Source: Cristatella mucedo (taxonomy: Eukaryota; Bryozoa; Phylactolaemata; Cristatellidae). From it: a DNA stretch of 64,000 nucleotides. The notes beneath the pieces are model-generated. The model ran no database searches and was not told where the DNA came from. It was given only the letters and a program-made list of their open reading frames with translations. The position numbers and the translations under genes are program-made. Position 1 is the stretch's first letter. Each line of letters opens with the position of its first letter. Location: contig WPIO01000001.1 in the NCBI GenBank assembly GCA_009760855.2, positions 15,673,001 through 15,737,000 on the forward strand, written 5' to 3'. This document shows, in pieces, positions 24,101 to 30,740 of this stretch.

Positions 24101-24951
24101 ACAATCAGCCAAGATGTATACAGCTCTAGTACTGCCGGTGGCCACCTATGCGGCGGCCGATGCAGGCACAATTATTTACTCTAGTTGTGAAAATAACACA
24201 GCTCTATAGACAGACTGCTTACACATACTAGCCTCTGCAAAAGATTGCACATAATACGGTACTTTGACAGCAATTTTTAGTACCCATCGACATTATCTGT
24301 CCTATTCTGATCGTTCATACGCTAATACTGGCCTAGTATCTGATGGGCAAGGCGATAGTAGGTCAGTGTCCGAAAAAGACATAATCCATCGTTTGATAAT
24401 AGAATTCGCTGCTTACGGGCCTCCACCTCGCGTAACGCTTTGCGCTCCTCGTTCGAATGTCCAAAGTAGTACGCAACTAGCGCTAGATGTGCTCTCAAAT
24501 CTTGTCTTGCGAAAACGCACCACGATGCCGCCAGTGCTTAGCTTAGCCGTCCAACAGAAGGTGCCTCTCGACTTGTGAAGAATATCGCACTCCTCTTGCA
24601 AGAAGCCATCGATCCTGAATAACAATCAGCTGGAAAATATACTATTCGGAGATCCTGGGCTCTTAGGTCTACCTCGGTGGCAACGTGCTCTAGACTGATG
24701 CAGCGACTCCCACTACTCGTCGATTGATAAAGGCAAGACGAATGCAGTCTGCTAGGATAGAGGATAAGCTACTCATGGACTATGGGATAGCATGACTAAC
24801 ATTCTGAACTAATACAACGCCAAAATGATTCGGTTTTATATATTACGTTTCTTCTTCAACTTACCGAATCAAGAGCACTTATTAAAAGTGCTTGCTCATA
24901 TTCTTTCAGTACTGCCACAGACGGCGAACCGCCGCCCGTGGGGGCAGCCAT
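11..24951 (-). CDS. VPS33B: VPS33B-like Sec1/Munc18 (SM) protein, 3' end outside window
   Basis: Thirteen exons in transcription order: 24951-24865, 18664-18525, 17237-17117, 16430-16290, 12905-12801, 12599-12503, 12386-12235, 12146-12060, 11984-11891, 7335-7258, 7167-7001, 5196-5020, 112-11. All have AG/GT borders and codon phase is kept across every junction, giving 516 residues of a family usually about 617 long. Homology to animal VPS33B is clear: [16 protein letters not shown] (exon 2), [11 protein letters not shown] (exon 3), [11 protein letters not shown] (exon 6), [19 protein letters not shown] (exon 7), [19 protein letters not shown] (exon 12) and [15 protein letters not shown] (exon 13). 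VPS33B is a cytosolic SM protein that works with VIPAS39/SPE-39 in endolysosomal and secretory-granule tethering. Start: ATG at 24951, with N-terminus [20 protein letters not shown]. The final roughly 100 residues should lie left of position 1. Introns range from 90 bp (7168-7257) to about 6 kb. The exon 2 donor (GTATGA) is weak. Confidence 0.93.
113..339. other. VPS33B intron 12, near-exon part, no further feature
   Basis: Intronic sequence between the exon 13 acceptor (minus-strand TTTTGTAG ending at 113) and the first LINE-A copy. AT-rich after position 300. Nothing else is recognised here. Confidence 0.6.
340..2640 (-). mobile_element. LINE-A copy (CR1/L2-like non-LTR retrotransposon), old, split by another LINE
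   Basis: Minus-strand LINE. The 3' end lies near 345-400 (GCGCTCAGAAAAGCG...CTTTCTAGGCACT), followed upstream by the 3' UTR, the C-terminal coding region (680-935) and, after an interruption at 937-1196, the rest of the C-terminal and reverse transcriptase region (1197-about 2200). Decayed RT frames remain, e.g. a segment around 1385-1660 matching the [14 protein letters not shown] region. The 5' boundary is uncertain. Many stops and frameshifts show it is dead. It lies in VPS33B intron 12. Confidence 0.75.
937..1196 (+). mobile_element. LINE-A 3' fragment nested in older LINE-A
   Basis: Plus-strand 3' UTR of LINE-A: the CAGCATTTAGTGGGTC block, GTGCATGCTGCCACTA, the AGAGATTGAGTTCTCT hairpin and a (TTA)n tail ending near 1196. 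The surrounding minus-strand LINE resumes exactly after the tail (CAGTGAGTCACAGA...), so this copy inserted later. Confidence 0.8.
2434..2671. repeat. imperfect duplicated block (about 50 bp, repeated at 150-bp spacing)
   Basis: The block CTGCTAGATC...CACAAGGAT followed by AGGTAAGGAGCTAAGCTG occurs at about 2469-2518 and again at about 2619-2665. It lies in or beside the 5' part of the old LINE-A copy and probably reflects a local tandem duplication. Confidence 0.55.
3030..3110. repeat. (ACGC)n/(CA)n microsatellite
   Basis: Compound simple repeat: CACACACGCACGCACGCATGC units grading into about 18 CA units. It abuts the inverted repeat at 3111-3151. Confidence 0.9.
3133..3790. mobile_element. 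non-autonomous DNA transposon (MITE-like, Tc1/mariner or pogo type)
   Basis: The left end reads AGTCGTACCTCATTTATCAC. The right end, read on the minus strand from about 3777, gives CAGTCGTCCCTCGCCACTTA, so the ends form imperfect terminal inverted repeats (AGTCGT-CCTC core). The interior is AT-rich with no convincing transposase frame. Ends of the type CAGT.GTCCCTCG are common in pogo/mariner-class MITEs; the class assignment is inference. It lies in VPS33B intron 12. Confidence 0.55.
3990..4112 (+). mobile_element. SINE-B (tRNA head, LINE-A 3' tail)
   Basis: The B-box-like GGGTTCGAGCC at about 4027 is followed by the LINE-derived tail: CATATGTAAAGCGACTGG, ATAGAGATTAGGTTCTCT, then GGGCACTATACAAATAAATT. 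The A-box part is diverged. Confidence 0.75.
4113..5019. other. VPS33B intron 12, part next to exon 12
   Basis: No repeat or gene is recognised with certainty. On the minus strand 4484-4251 holds a 77-codon open stretch preceded by an AG (see findings). It matches no part of VPS33B that I know, and the true next exon is at 112-11. Confidence 0.5.
5197..7000. other. VPS33B intron 11
   Basis: A 1.8-kb intron. It contains a purine-rich stretch at about 5830-5995 that is similar to 17822-17990 (see findings). I see no other element in it. Confidence 0.5.
7505..7590 (-). mobile_element. tRNA-derived SINE head, relic
   Basis: The minus strand shows GGGCTAGGG-like upstream sequence, AGCTATAAGGTGCTCACA and then a diverged B box (GGATTCGAGTTCTGC). 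It resembles the 5' part of the SINEs elsewhere in the window and is truncated. Confidence 0.45.
7670..7760 (-). mobile_element. tRNA-derived SINE head, second relic
   Basis: The minus strand shows CTTAGTCAAAGGGTAAAG (A-box-like) and GTCGTGGGTTCAGGTC (B-box-like). It is another truncated SINE head 80 bp from the previous one, in VPS33B intron 9. Confidence 0.45.
8050..8200 (+). mobile_element. LINE-A internal fragment
   Basis: Plus-strand match to the LINE-A C-terminal region: GTGACATCCCATTTAGACTT, GGTCTTCC, CAGCTGGTGCAAAGCTC and TCTGTCGTGA, corresponding to the LVHAFVTSRLDFCNS...[15 protein letters not shown] segment. Truncated at both ends. Confidence 0.6.
8390..9150 (-). pseudogene. Tc1-like transposase relic (Tc1/mariner superfamily)
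   Basis: The minus strand carries a decayed Tc1-type transposase. A segment around 8968-8890 reads [20 protein letters not shown], matching the typical L..RHR..RL.WA..H..WT. block before the first catalytic Asp. It is followed by an IWGCLS-type block near 8820 and the SQSPDLNP-like region about 8600. Frames are broken and the catalytic residues are not all intact. Terminal inverted repeats were not located. It lies in VPS33B intron 9. Confidence 0.7.
9155..9534 (+). mobile_element. LINE-A copy, 5' half of a split element
   Basis: Plus strand. The C-terminal coding region is recognisable: [20 protein letters not shown] and [20 protein letters not shown]. The copy stops at 9534 and resumes at about 10317, interrupted by a minus-strand LINE-A. 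Confidence 0.8.
9535..10316 (-). mobile_element. LINE-A copy nested in plus-strand LINE-A
   Basis: The 3' end at about 9540 has an AT-rich tail and GCACCATCAGAGAACTTAAT. It runs through the 3' UTR and C-terminal coding ([20 protein letters not shown]) and is 5' truncated at about 10316. It separates the two halves of an older plus-strand copy. Confidence 0.8.
10317..10505 (+). mobile_element. LINE-A copy, 3' half of the split element
   Basis: Continues the plus-strand copy interrupted at 9534: GACCGTGCCTTCAGTTTGTA, GACGACATTTAAAAAGAAGC, then TTATTACAGCATTTGG. The hairpin end is missing, so the copy is truncated before its 3' terminus. Confidence 0.75.
10710..11150 (+). repeat. dispersed repeat E, copy 1
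   Basis: About 440 bp, similar to 20669-21160 at roughly three bases in four, with near-invariant cores (TACATCCGGGTTAGAGGTGG and ATAACCATTTTTTCTTTCA). An open frame runs through both copies (here 10892-11104) with an in-frame indel. The family is not recognised. It lies in VPS33B intron 9, antisense to the gene. Confidence 0.7.
11243..11421 (-). mobile_element. SINE-A (tRNA-derived)
   Basis: Minus strand: A-box-like TGGCACACTAGGTAAGGCGG, B box GGGTTCGAATCCTGCGGTGG, body GGCTCTTCTGTCGCTATACA and 3' end CTGTTTAATCAGCTATT followed by (ATT)n. It lies in VPS33B intron 9. Confidence 0.85.
13236..13472 (-). mobile_element. LINE-A 3' end, left arm of a head-to-head pair
   Basis: A (TAATAA)n tail, then the GCACTCCCAGAGAACTCAAG hairpin end and the 3' UTR (CAGGGTCAGCATGTAAATA). 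It abuts a plus-strand copy at about 13473, so the two tails face outwards. Confidence 0.8.
13473..13975 (+). mobile_element. LINE-A 3' end, right arm of a head-to-head pair
   Basis: Begins in the coding region (TCCCTTCATTCTTTGGCTCC, giving [13 protein letters not shown]-type frames) and continues through AAAGAAACTACAAATGCACC, the 3' UTR, AGAGATTGAGTTCTCT and (TTATTA)n at about 13960. It lies in VPS33B intron 4. Confidence 0.8.
14052..14212 (-). mobile_element. SINE-A
   Basis: Minus strand: GATAGCCCAGGAGGTAAGGT (A box), GGGTTCGAATCCTGCAGTGG (B box), AGGCTCTTCTGCTGCTATAC and CTGTTAAATCAGCAA. Full-length head and body; it lies in VPS33B intron 4. Confidence 0.88.
14985..15840. mobile_element. 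probable non-autonomous DNA element with TTATTTTCAGG repeats
   Basis: Two related blocks in the same orientation bracket about 800 bp: GGTTATTTTCAGGAGATGTC near 15011 and GTTTATTTTCAGATAAGG / CTTATTTTCAGAGAAATACC near 15795-15830. Such TTATTTTC.GG-rich ends recur in several animal transposon families. I cannot name this one, and no transposase frame is evident. Confidence 0.35.
17331..17456 (+). mobile_element. SINE-B
   Basis: AAAGGTGCTTGCCTTTAACA, B box ATGGGCTCGAGCCCTGC, then the LINE-A-type tail CATATGAGAATCACCTGGAT...TCACTTAGGGTCTCATACAA. It lies in VPS33B intron 2. Confidence 0.75.
19236..19420 (+). mobile_element. SINE-A
   Basis: GTGATAGCCCAGGCGGTAAG (A box), AGGTCGTAGGTTCGAATCC (B box), GGTGGTGAGAGCCGTTAAGG and CACAAATGAGGCTGCTAAAT. 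It lies in VPS33B intron 1. Confidence 0.88.
20669..21160 (+). repeat. dispersed repeat E, copy 2, with small LINE-A tail insert
   Basis: Second copy of the repeat at 10710-11150. An extra stretch of about 30 bp at about 21033-21064 (AATAATAATGCACTTGATAA) matches the extreme 3' tail of LINE-A on the minus strand, as if a severely truncated LINE landed there. The open frame is 20778-21035. Confidence 0.7.
21165..21262 (+). mobile_element. SINE-A 3' half
   Basis: TTTATTGCCCACTACAAGAG, GGTGGTGATAGCTGTAAACG, CTCTTCTGCTGCTACATGAG and TTGTTTAATCAGCTAA. The tRNA head is missing. It abuts repeat E. Confidence 0.75.
21460..22480 (-). mobile_element. LINE-A copy, old and decayed
   Basis: 3' end near 21485 (CATAGCATGCTAAGATAACT), then gapped 3' UTR and C-terminal coding (GATTGGCAGCAAATGCAG...GTTGCGACGTTTACGGCAGA), ending about 22480. 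More diverged than other copies. It lies in VPS33B intron 1. Confidence 0.6.
22718..22742. repeat. (GGCTA)n short tandem repeat
   Basis: About five GGCTA units (GGGCTAGGCTAGGCTAGGCT). Confidence 0.85.
23250..23325 (-). mobile_element. LINE-A extreme 3' fragment
   Basis: A (AATAAT)n tail plus CACTTGATAAAGCGCCCTCA and AGCGCC hairpin sequence, with only about 60 bp of element. A strongly 5'-truncated insertion. Confidence 0.8.
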
Positions 24952-24964
24952 TTTTAGTTACGCC

Positions 24965-24971
24965 CACTTCC
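24965..24971 (-). promoter_or_regulatory. possible ETS-type site just upstream of VPS33B start
   Basis: On the minus strand GGAAGTG lies about 14 bp upstream of the VPS33B ATG, within AGAGGAAGTGGGCG. ETS-factor motifs near the start are common in housekeeping promoters. The motif is short and may be chance; no TATA box is obvious. Confidence 0.22.
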
Positions 24972-25321
24972 TCTTTTTATGATGCTGCAGCAGTAGGATA
25001 ACTCTCGTTATTATGATTTTAATTGGTTACTCGGCACATATTTTACCCACACCTCTTAGCTTCGTTTACTTAACCAGAGTTTAGATCGCCAAAATTACCA
25101 ACTCTTAACTTAATCAGGCATTCTTATAAACGCTTGACTCGCCAGTCAAATAATGATAGGTGTTGAGGTCAAGTTGAGGATTGAGAGGATGATTGAGGAT
25201 GCGGCATAAACTATGAGTAACTTAGCACTAGATGTCACGGTAAAACTGTATGCATTCCAATTGAAGGATCTATCATTTATAGTTTAGGAGTATTCACATC
25301 GACTCTATACGTATTAATATA

Positions 25322-25500
25322 ATTCAGTTGCAAAGCACCCCAGGAGAATTGAATCTCTCTCGAGGCGCCTCCCGTACGCTGCAGGGCTTGATCCCACGAC
25401 CCCAGTCGTAAAGATGAGAACCTTGACCTCGGTCGTCAAAAGCGAGCACCCTGATCTCGGTCGTCATAGGCGACCACCTTAATCCCTGGGCCAAACCTGG
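25322..25500 (-). mobile_element. SINE-B with internally repeated head
   Basis: Minus strand: CCCAGGGATTAAGGTGGTCG, then repeats of a unit like CGACCGAGATCAGGGTGCTC, then GGGATCAAGCCCTGC (B box) and the LINE-like tail (GAGAGATTCAATTCTCCTGG, GGTGCTTTGCAACTG). The anticodon-side segment appears about three times. Confidence 0.65.
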
Positions 25501-26699
25501 CGGCAATACAATTCAATTACAGATTGTAATGTTCAGGATGACATGAATACACACTGAGCATCACTTAAGAATAAGAATTGGGAAATCTTCCTCATCAATT
25601 GCAGATTATAAATTCAGTACTACTCAAGACAAAGAAGAAAGTATTCGATACCAATAGCGGATATGGGCGCAGTGGGCTAAAAGAGTAAGTGTTTATAAAC
25701 TTCAATAGGGCTTCGTAATAAATATTTTGACTAACGTGTAACAGCACTACAGACGGTAATACTAAATATCCAGCGGGTGTATTGATGTTACACTAATTCA
25801 ATACGGGTACATAGCTGATGAGCTGCACTCCGGTACAGGTTACTAACAAATATCATACACTAACACTTTGCACGTCAAGAATAACGGGCGGAAACCTAGA
25901 TTTTTCTTTCTCACTCCGAACCTGCTCTTGCCCCCCCCCGTCTCACTAGGATTAGCAAGCTATCCCCGGCATCCACGATCGGCGCTCCTGCAACAGGGCA
26001 AGCACCAGACGCAAGAGATCAATCTCAAGGTTTTGAAGAGCATAACCCTGGTCATAGTTTGAGAAGACACGCGTGCACAGAAAATTTTTTCACCTGTAAT
26101 CCAGATTGTGCAATATTAATGAGCTCAGCCTCTAAACCTCTCTGGTTGCTTCATGGCACCTTTACTGGTTTACTTCTATGGATACTGCTCTAGAGTTGTA
26201 TGTCTGCCAAACCCTTACTCATTCGTTTAGCAGCACAAGGCGTGTTATAAGTGCGAGCCTGATATCCGTACCATAGCTAATGCCAAACCCACAACAGGAG
26301 CAAGTGTACGCAATGGAAGTTGTTATACACGAGTGCCTCTCTGTTTCTCTGGAATAGATTTCGCAACACAAACTAAATGTACTCGTTCTATTACGCTAGG
26401 GCCGCTCTTTGACTGCTGCCGAGCTCTGCTGCCGTCAGCATATCTGTACGAGATCTACGCTGCAACTGCGACTCGTAGGTCGTGCTTCGATATACAGAAT
26501 CCACCAGCGTCGGTAGTGCACAGTCTGTACGATTACTATAATCGTGGGCTGCTATCACGACGGAGGACTGTTGTTCTGTAGCGGCTTTGCAGCAGTATGT
26601 ACGTGCGCTAAGTGCTATTGGAAATGCAAGGCCACCGGTAACCGACACATACTCGGCTAGCCTCCCCGCAACCTCTGCAAGCCGCCCTTGGTAGCACGG

Positions 26700-26915
26700 T
26701 AGCCTCTCGTTGGGCGGCTAGTCATGCTCCGGGAAGAGGCGCACGGGCTTCCCCGAGAGCTAAAGAGGCTTGCTGGATGCGTCTTCGGCGAGCAGTCTGT
26801 TGGCTACCAAGTGCATACCGAAAGCCGCCTAGGCTTTCGGTGCGCTATAGAACCCCCATGTAGTCTTTGTGGTTTTGTAGAGTTACAGACGAAGATAAAT
26901 TACGATACAGCTTTA
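26700..26915 (+). mobile_element. LINE-B 3' fragment
   Basis: Shares GTCTGTTGGCTACCAAGTGC, GCTTTCGGTGCGC, GTCTTTGTGGTTTTGTAGAG and GTTACAGACGAAGATAAATT with the other LINE-B 3' ends at 43430, 27700 and 63700. Confidence 0.6.
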
Positions 26916-27297
26916 GGCACTGTCTCTACCTGCCCCGGAGAGGGGGTGTGCTAGGAATTTTTTACGGTGAGTTATAGAGGCCTTCGGGAAGGCTTTTCTC
27001 TGGCGAACAGCTTCTACGACTGTCACTAGACACGGAGACGCGTCTAACTGCGAGGGGAACCAAAGGCATTAAGGAATGCCGCTTCAGTATCAGTCTCCGG
27101 AGTTAAGGGCACGTGTAGATCGCAGCCAGACACAGGAGCCGTGTAAGCCACGCGGCACGCCGCCCGGTACAATTGGCTGGTTCCGGCAAGGTCAGAGTTC
27201 AGCCCTGTCCTTATATAAACTTCGGTCCCTGTAAGCATTTTCAGGCCACACCTTAAGGCGCTGCTGAACTTTGGCATAGGCTAAAAATGTATATGTA

Positions 27298-27470
27298 AAA
27301 TTCATTGGTATAGCACCCTAAGATAACTTAATCTGTATTCAGGCGCTTCACAATATGCCACGGGGCTCGAGCCCACGACTTCGGCCAGACCTAGGTTGGG
27401 GCTAAACCTCGACTAAGGTGAGGGGCATTGCTCAAGGTCATGGCCGCAGCTCCGTGCCAAAGGCCGATGC
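27298..27470 (-). mobile_element. SINE-B
   Basis: Minus strand: tRNA-like head, GGGCTCGAGCCCCGTGG (B box), then the tail TGTGAAGCGCCTGAATACAG, ATTAAGTTATCTTAGGGTGC. It closely matches the SINE-B at 52534-52680. Confidence 0.75.
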
Positions 27471-27691
27471 CCGAAAGCCTCATTTAACTACGTCTATCTA
27501 AAACCTCTATTCCAGAAGGATCCAGACGCTTCGAGCTCAAGGCGTGCCATTCAGCAAAAATCATTTAGACCTGTCAGGAAGAGGTGCCTCATTAGCAACT
27601 CCAAAATTATGACCATTCCTTTCAAAAAGTGATCGGCTCGAGAGTCGTTCTATAAGCCTCGTATCCAAGCTCTGGATGCCTGGTAGTAACC

Positions 27692-28260
27692 CAATGTAAT
27701 GTAATGTACCTTCGTCTGTAACTCCACAAAGCCATAAAGACTAAGTGAGTGTTACGAAGGAGAGTTTTGTATATCGAATTCACAGCCTAAGCGGCTTTCG
27801 GTAAGCATTCGGTAGCCAACAGACTTCATCTCACGCAATAAAGAGAAAGTGGGAAGCATAGCAGAGTCAGGAGAGCAGTTGAGGTAGAGAGCAGCATGGA
27901 AGTAGCAGCTCAGGACCGCTGAAAAGGATGAGTCACAGTCGGCAGCAGGAGAGTGCTGTCGTTGCGTAAGAATTGTGGCAGCGAGTTCAACAGTCTAGGA
28001 CCTGCAGAGCCAAAGCTTCTGTCGCCAACGGTAATTAAACAGAGGAATGGAACAGCTAATTTACCCAAGAGGCGGTAATGGGCATCCGGAGGCGGCTCTA
28101 AAGACTGAATACATATTGTTGATTGTTCTCCCCCTCCCCCCATTGGAGCCTGGGCTACAGCAAATAGAAACGGCACGACCGACTGCTGCTTCCTTGCCTA
28201 CAGAGCTAATTCGAGATGAGAAATTTCTTAGCAACTAAGTATCCGGAGAGTGCTAAAAAG
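27692..28260 (-). mobile_element. LINE-B copy (second LINE family, (TTACA)n tail)
   Basis: Minus strand with tail ACATTACATTACATTG. The 3' UTR is shared with 43150-43530 and 63641-63880. The C-terminus of an RT-type ORF is visible: DRSFGSAGPRLLNSLPQFLR (28176-27910), the GDRSF..A.PR.WNSLP motif typical of CR1/L2-like LINEs. 5' truncated. Confidence 0.7.
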
Positions 28261-28579
28261 CCGGCGACCCTACCACCAAAAAGACGGCTGGGAATCGCTG
28301 GTGTGCAACCGCTGATGTGTGATTTGTCGCACAGCATGATTTTCTTGCATTTCCCCTAGACGGGAACAGGCCACGAAGCCACAGGCCACGTCAGCGCTAA
28401 ACTTCCTGGCAAGCTGCTGGGGGGGCATTGAGGTGCTTGCCTTTGATGTGATTTGCATTGAGTTGATTCCCTCGTAAAAATGGTACGTTCTTCAACAAGA
28501 AAAGGTAGCTTTTGCAAAGAGACTCGGAATCTTCGAGCCGAACGAGCATCGACCGGAACGGTTCCACGTTCAGCGCCTC

Positions 28580-29015
28580 AACAGAAATCTCTATGGCCCA
28601 TTTTGAGAGAGTCTGTTTGAATCTCATCACCGAATGAGCTCCACCCGGAAGCTTCTTTAGGCGCCACTGCAATCAAGCAGGTACCATTATTTGGAAAGCT
28701 GAACGCTGCGCCCAGTACGCTCCTTGCCCAGCTTGCTTTAAATGGTCCATCTAAAATGAAATTGGTAGGCTCACTCTCAAGCGACACCTTCAAGCTGCAA
28801 GTCCGGTGAGGTCATGTAGTCGCTGCAGGCCAAAAACTGTTATTCTCATTTTGGGAGAGCCTGAAAATTATTATCGAAGCCACGCATACTGGAAGCCTCT
28901 TCAGACCAAGCTGACCTGTCCACTTGGAGAGCCGTAAGACGCACTCGACAGGCCTCTGCACACGTCACTAATAAGAGTTACCTCGATGGATCATCTAAAA
29001 GTAAGCTTGTTCGAT
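28580..29015. repeat. imperfect tandem duplication of about 265 bp
   Basis: The first unit (about 28595-28770) has CATTTTGAGAGAGTCTG, CCGGAAGCTTCTTTAG and TGGTCCATCTAAAATGAA. The second (about 28850-29015) has CATTTTGGGAGAGCCTG, TGGAAGCCTCTTCAGA and TGGATCATCTAAAAGTAA, in the same order. Function unknown. Confidence 0.45.
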
Positions 29016-29659
29016 CGCTGCTTTTAGTAATTTATAATCCTCCCTGGAAACGAATTCCGAACGCGCAGCCAAGGTAACTCTGCGGAGTAGTGCACAAGAT
29101 AAACGAGCAGCCGATAGGCGGCAAGGGGCTTCGGCTCGTGGCTTTTGGGCCGGTCTGTGCCGGTGCAAAAACTTTCTAGACCCGGTCGGCGGATGAGTTG
29201 CTAGAAAACTCCCTAACCGGACAATTGAACCCAGTGGCGTACGAATGAGACTTGAATTCTTACAGGTCTGGCTGAAGGCTGGGGCTTGGCTATCTCGCCC
29301 ACGGGCGGCCGTTGCACCGCCCTTGAACTCTGATGGGAGAGATTAATTCACGAAATGACTTCCGGAAAAATAATACTACTAATAATCGTGGCGGGTCACC
29401 TCTTTAGCTTCCAAGGATAACTAAATTTCCATCCTGACGCTTACCAACTCGCATGAGAATCAATAACTAAGGGTTAATGACATTCACGATGTCGTGCAAA
29501 GATATGCATGCAAAAACACACAAGTATCATGCTTAGACCAGCATGAAAAAGGACGCACTGAGAATTTTAGGGTCATTGGTCATCAGGACCTCTTTTTATT
29601 CAATGCCCATTGAATCATGTGCTTACTAGCTCAGACTTCGATGGTGCAGTTTCGTTGAA

Positions 29660-30740
29660 GCTGGTGACCGAAGCCACAAGTTAGGTCCAGACGTTTGGCG
29701 CATACAAACTGAAGGCCCTACCACAAAAAGATTTTAATTTAGTGCAAATAACAGCGAGACGACTGGAAGTTGATGAGCAAGCGGTGCGACGGCACGTTGG
29801 AGGAGCAAGGACGTTAAAGAGGTGGGTTAGTGCAAGTGAGTGAAGCTACCTGCAAGCCAGATAGTGAATCTCTAGGACGACTCGATGCTTAACAGGAGCC
29901 AGTGAAGCTCGGACAGAAGTGATGTGGCGTAGCAGCTAAGCTGTTAATGACAGACCAGGCGAGCTTCTTATTATTGAACCAGCTGCAGGCAATTAAGGAC
30001 ACAGGTCGGGAGTCCTTAATGAAAGGAATTACAGTCATTTAGACGCGATAACACAAACACGTGATCTAGTTGTACTGTCGTACTCTTCTCCCAAGTAGGC
30101 CTTGATTTTGAGACAATCTTCTTCAGCTGAAAGTATGGCTGACTTGAACGCGAAGGCAATGTGTTCATCCGATGAACGCCTTTTTAGAATAGTACATCCA
30201 GATTACGGACAGACGTCACTGGAGCGACGCTAGGAGAAGATTAACTTTTCTTGAGGGTGAGATGTTGCTACATGAGGGAAATACCACAAGGTTTTTTCAC
30301 AACTATTAGGTTGGTCATATCGTCTTTAAGCTTCAGGAAGTTAGTGGCCATCCAAGTTCGAATATCGTCGATGCAAGCATAAAGGGAATTAAATGAGTAG
30401 ATGCTGAGCAAGACGTACCGCAAAGGGCTCTCAGAATATGTAGTTTATGCTGAATTTCATCGGCATAGAAATGGAAGCCAAGATTGTATTTGGCGACGAT
30501 ATCGCCAGAGGTAGAGAATGGGGAGTGAAAAGTAGGCGGCCTAAAACTGAACAATGAGGTATCACGTACTTTAGGATTATCGGAACGACCAACGGCAATT
30601 TACGTCTGTACTTTAATGATGTCTTTCACTGAAGTACCTTCTAAACCATTCTATGATATAGGTTATCGGCTAGAGGGTAATGCTATAGGTGCTATATAAG
30701 GATCTGGTGGACATTGCGTCAAATGTTGTGGGGAGCTCGA
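29660..30740 (-). mobile_element. LINE-A copy, old
   Basis: Diverged minus-strand copy: GTTTGGCGCATACAAACTGA (3' part), GGAGCCAGTGAAGCTCGGAC, AGCTGAAAGTATGGCTGACT, AAGCTTCAGGAAGTTAGTGG, and ATAGAAATGGAAGCCAAGAT with GTATTTGGCGACGATATCGC (the ADVIAKHNLGFHFYADD region). Heavily mutated. Confidence 0.65.

Larger units (their letters stand above)
24980..29640. other. intergenic region between VPS33B and the next gene
   Basis: No convincing coding exon is seen. It contains two SINE-B copies, LINE-B fragments and a duplicated segment (listed separately). Open stretches at about 26333-26648 on both strands and 28397-28793 on the minus strand resemble nothing I recognise. Confidence 0.5.
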
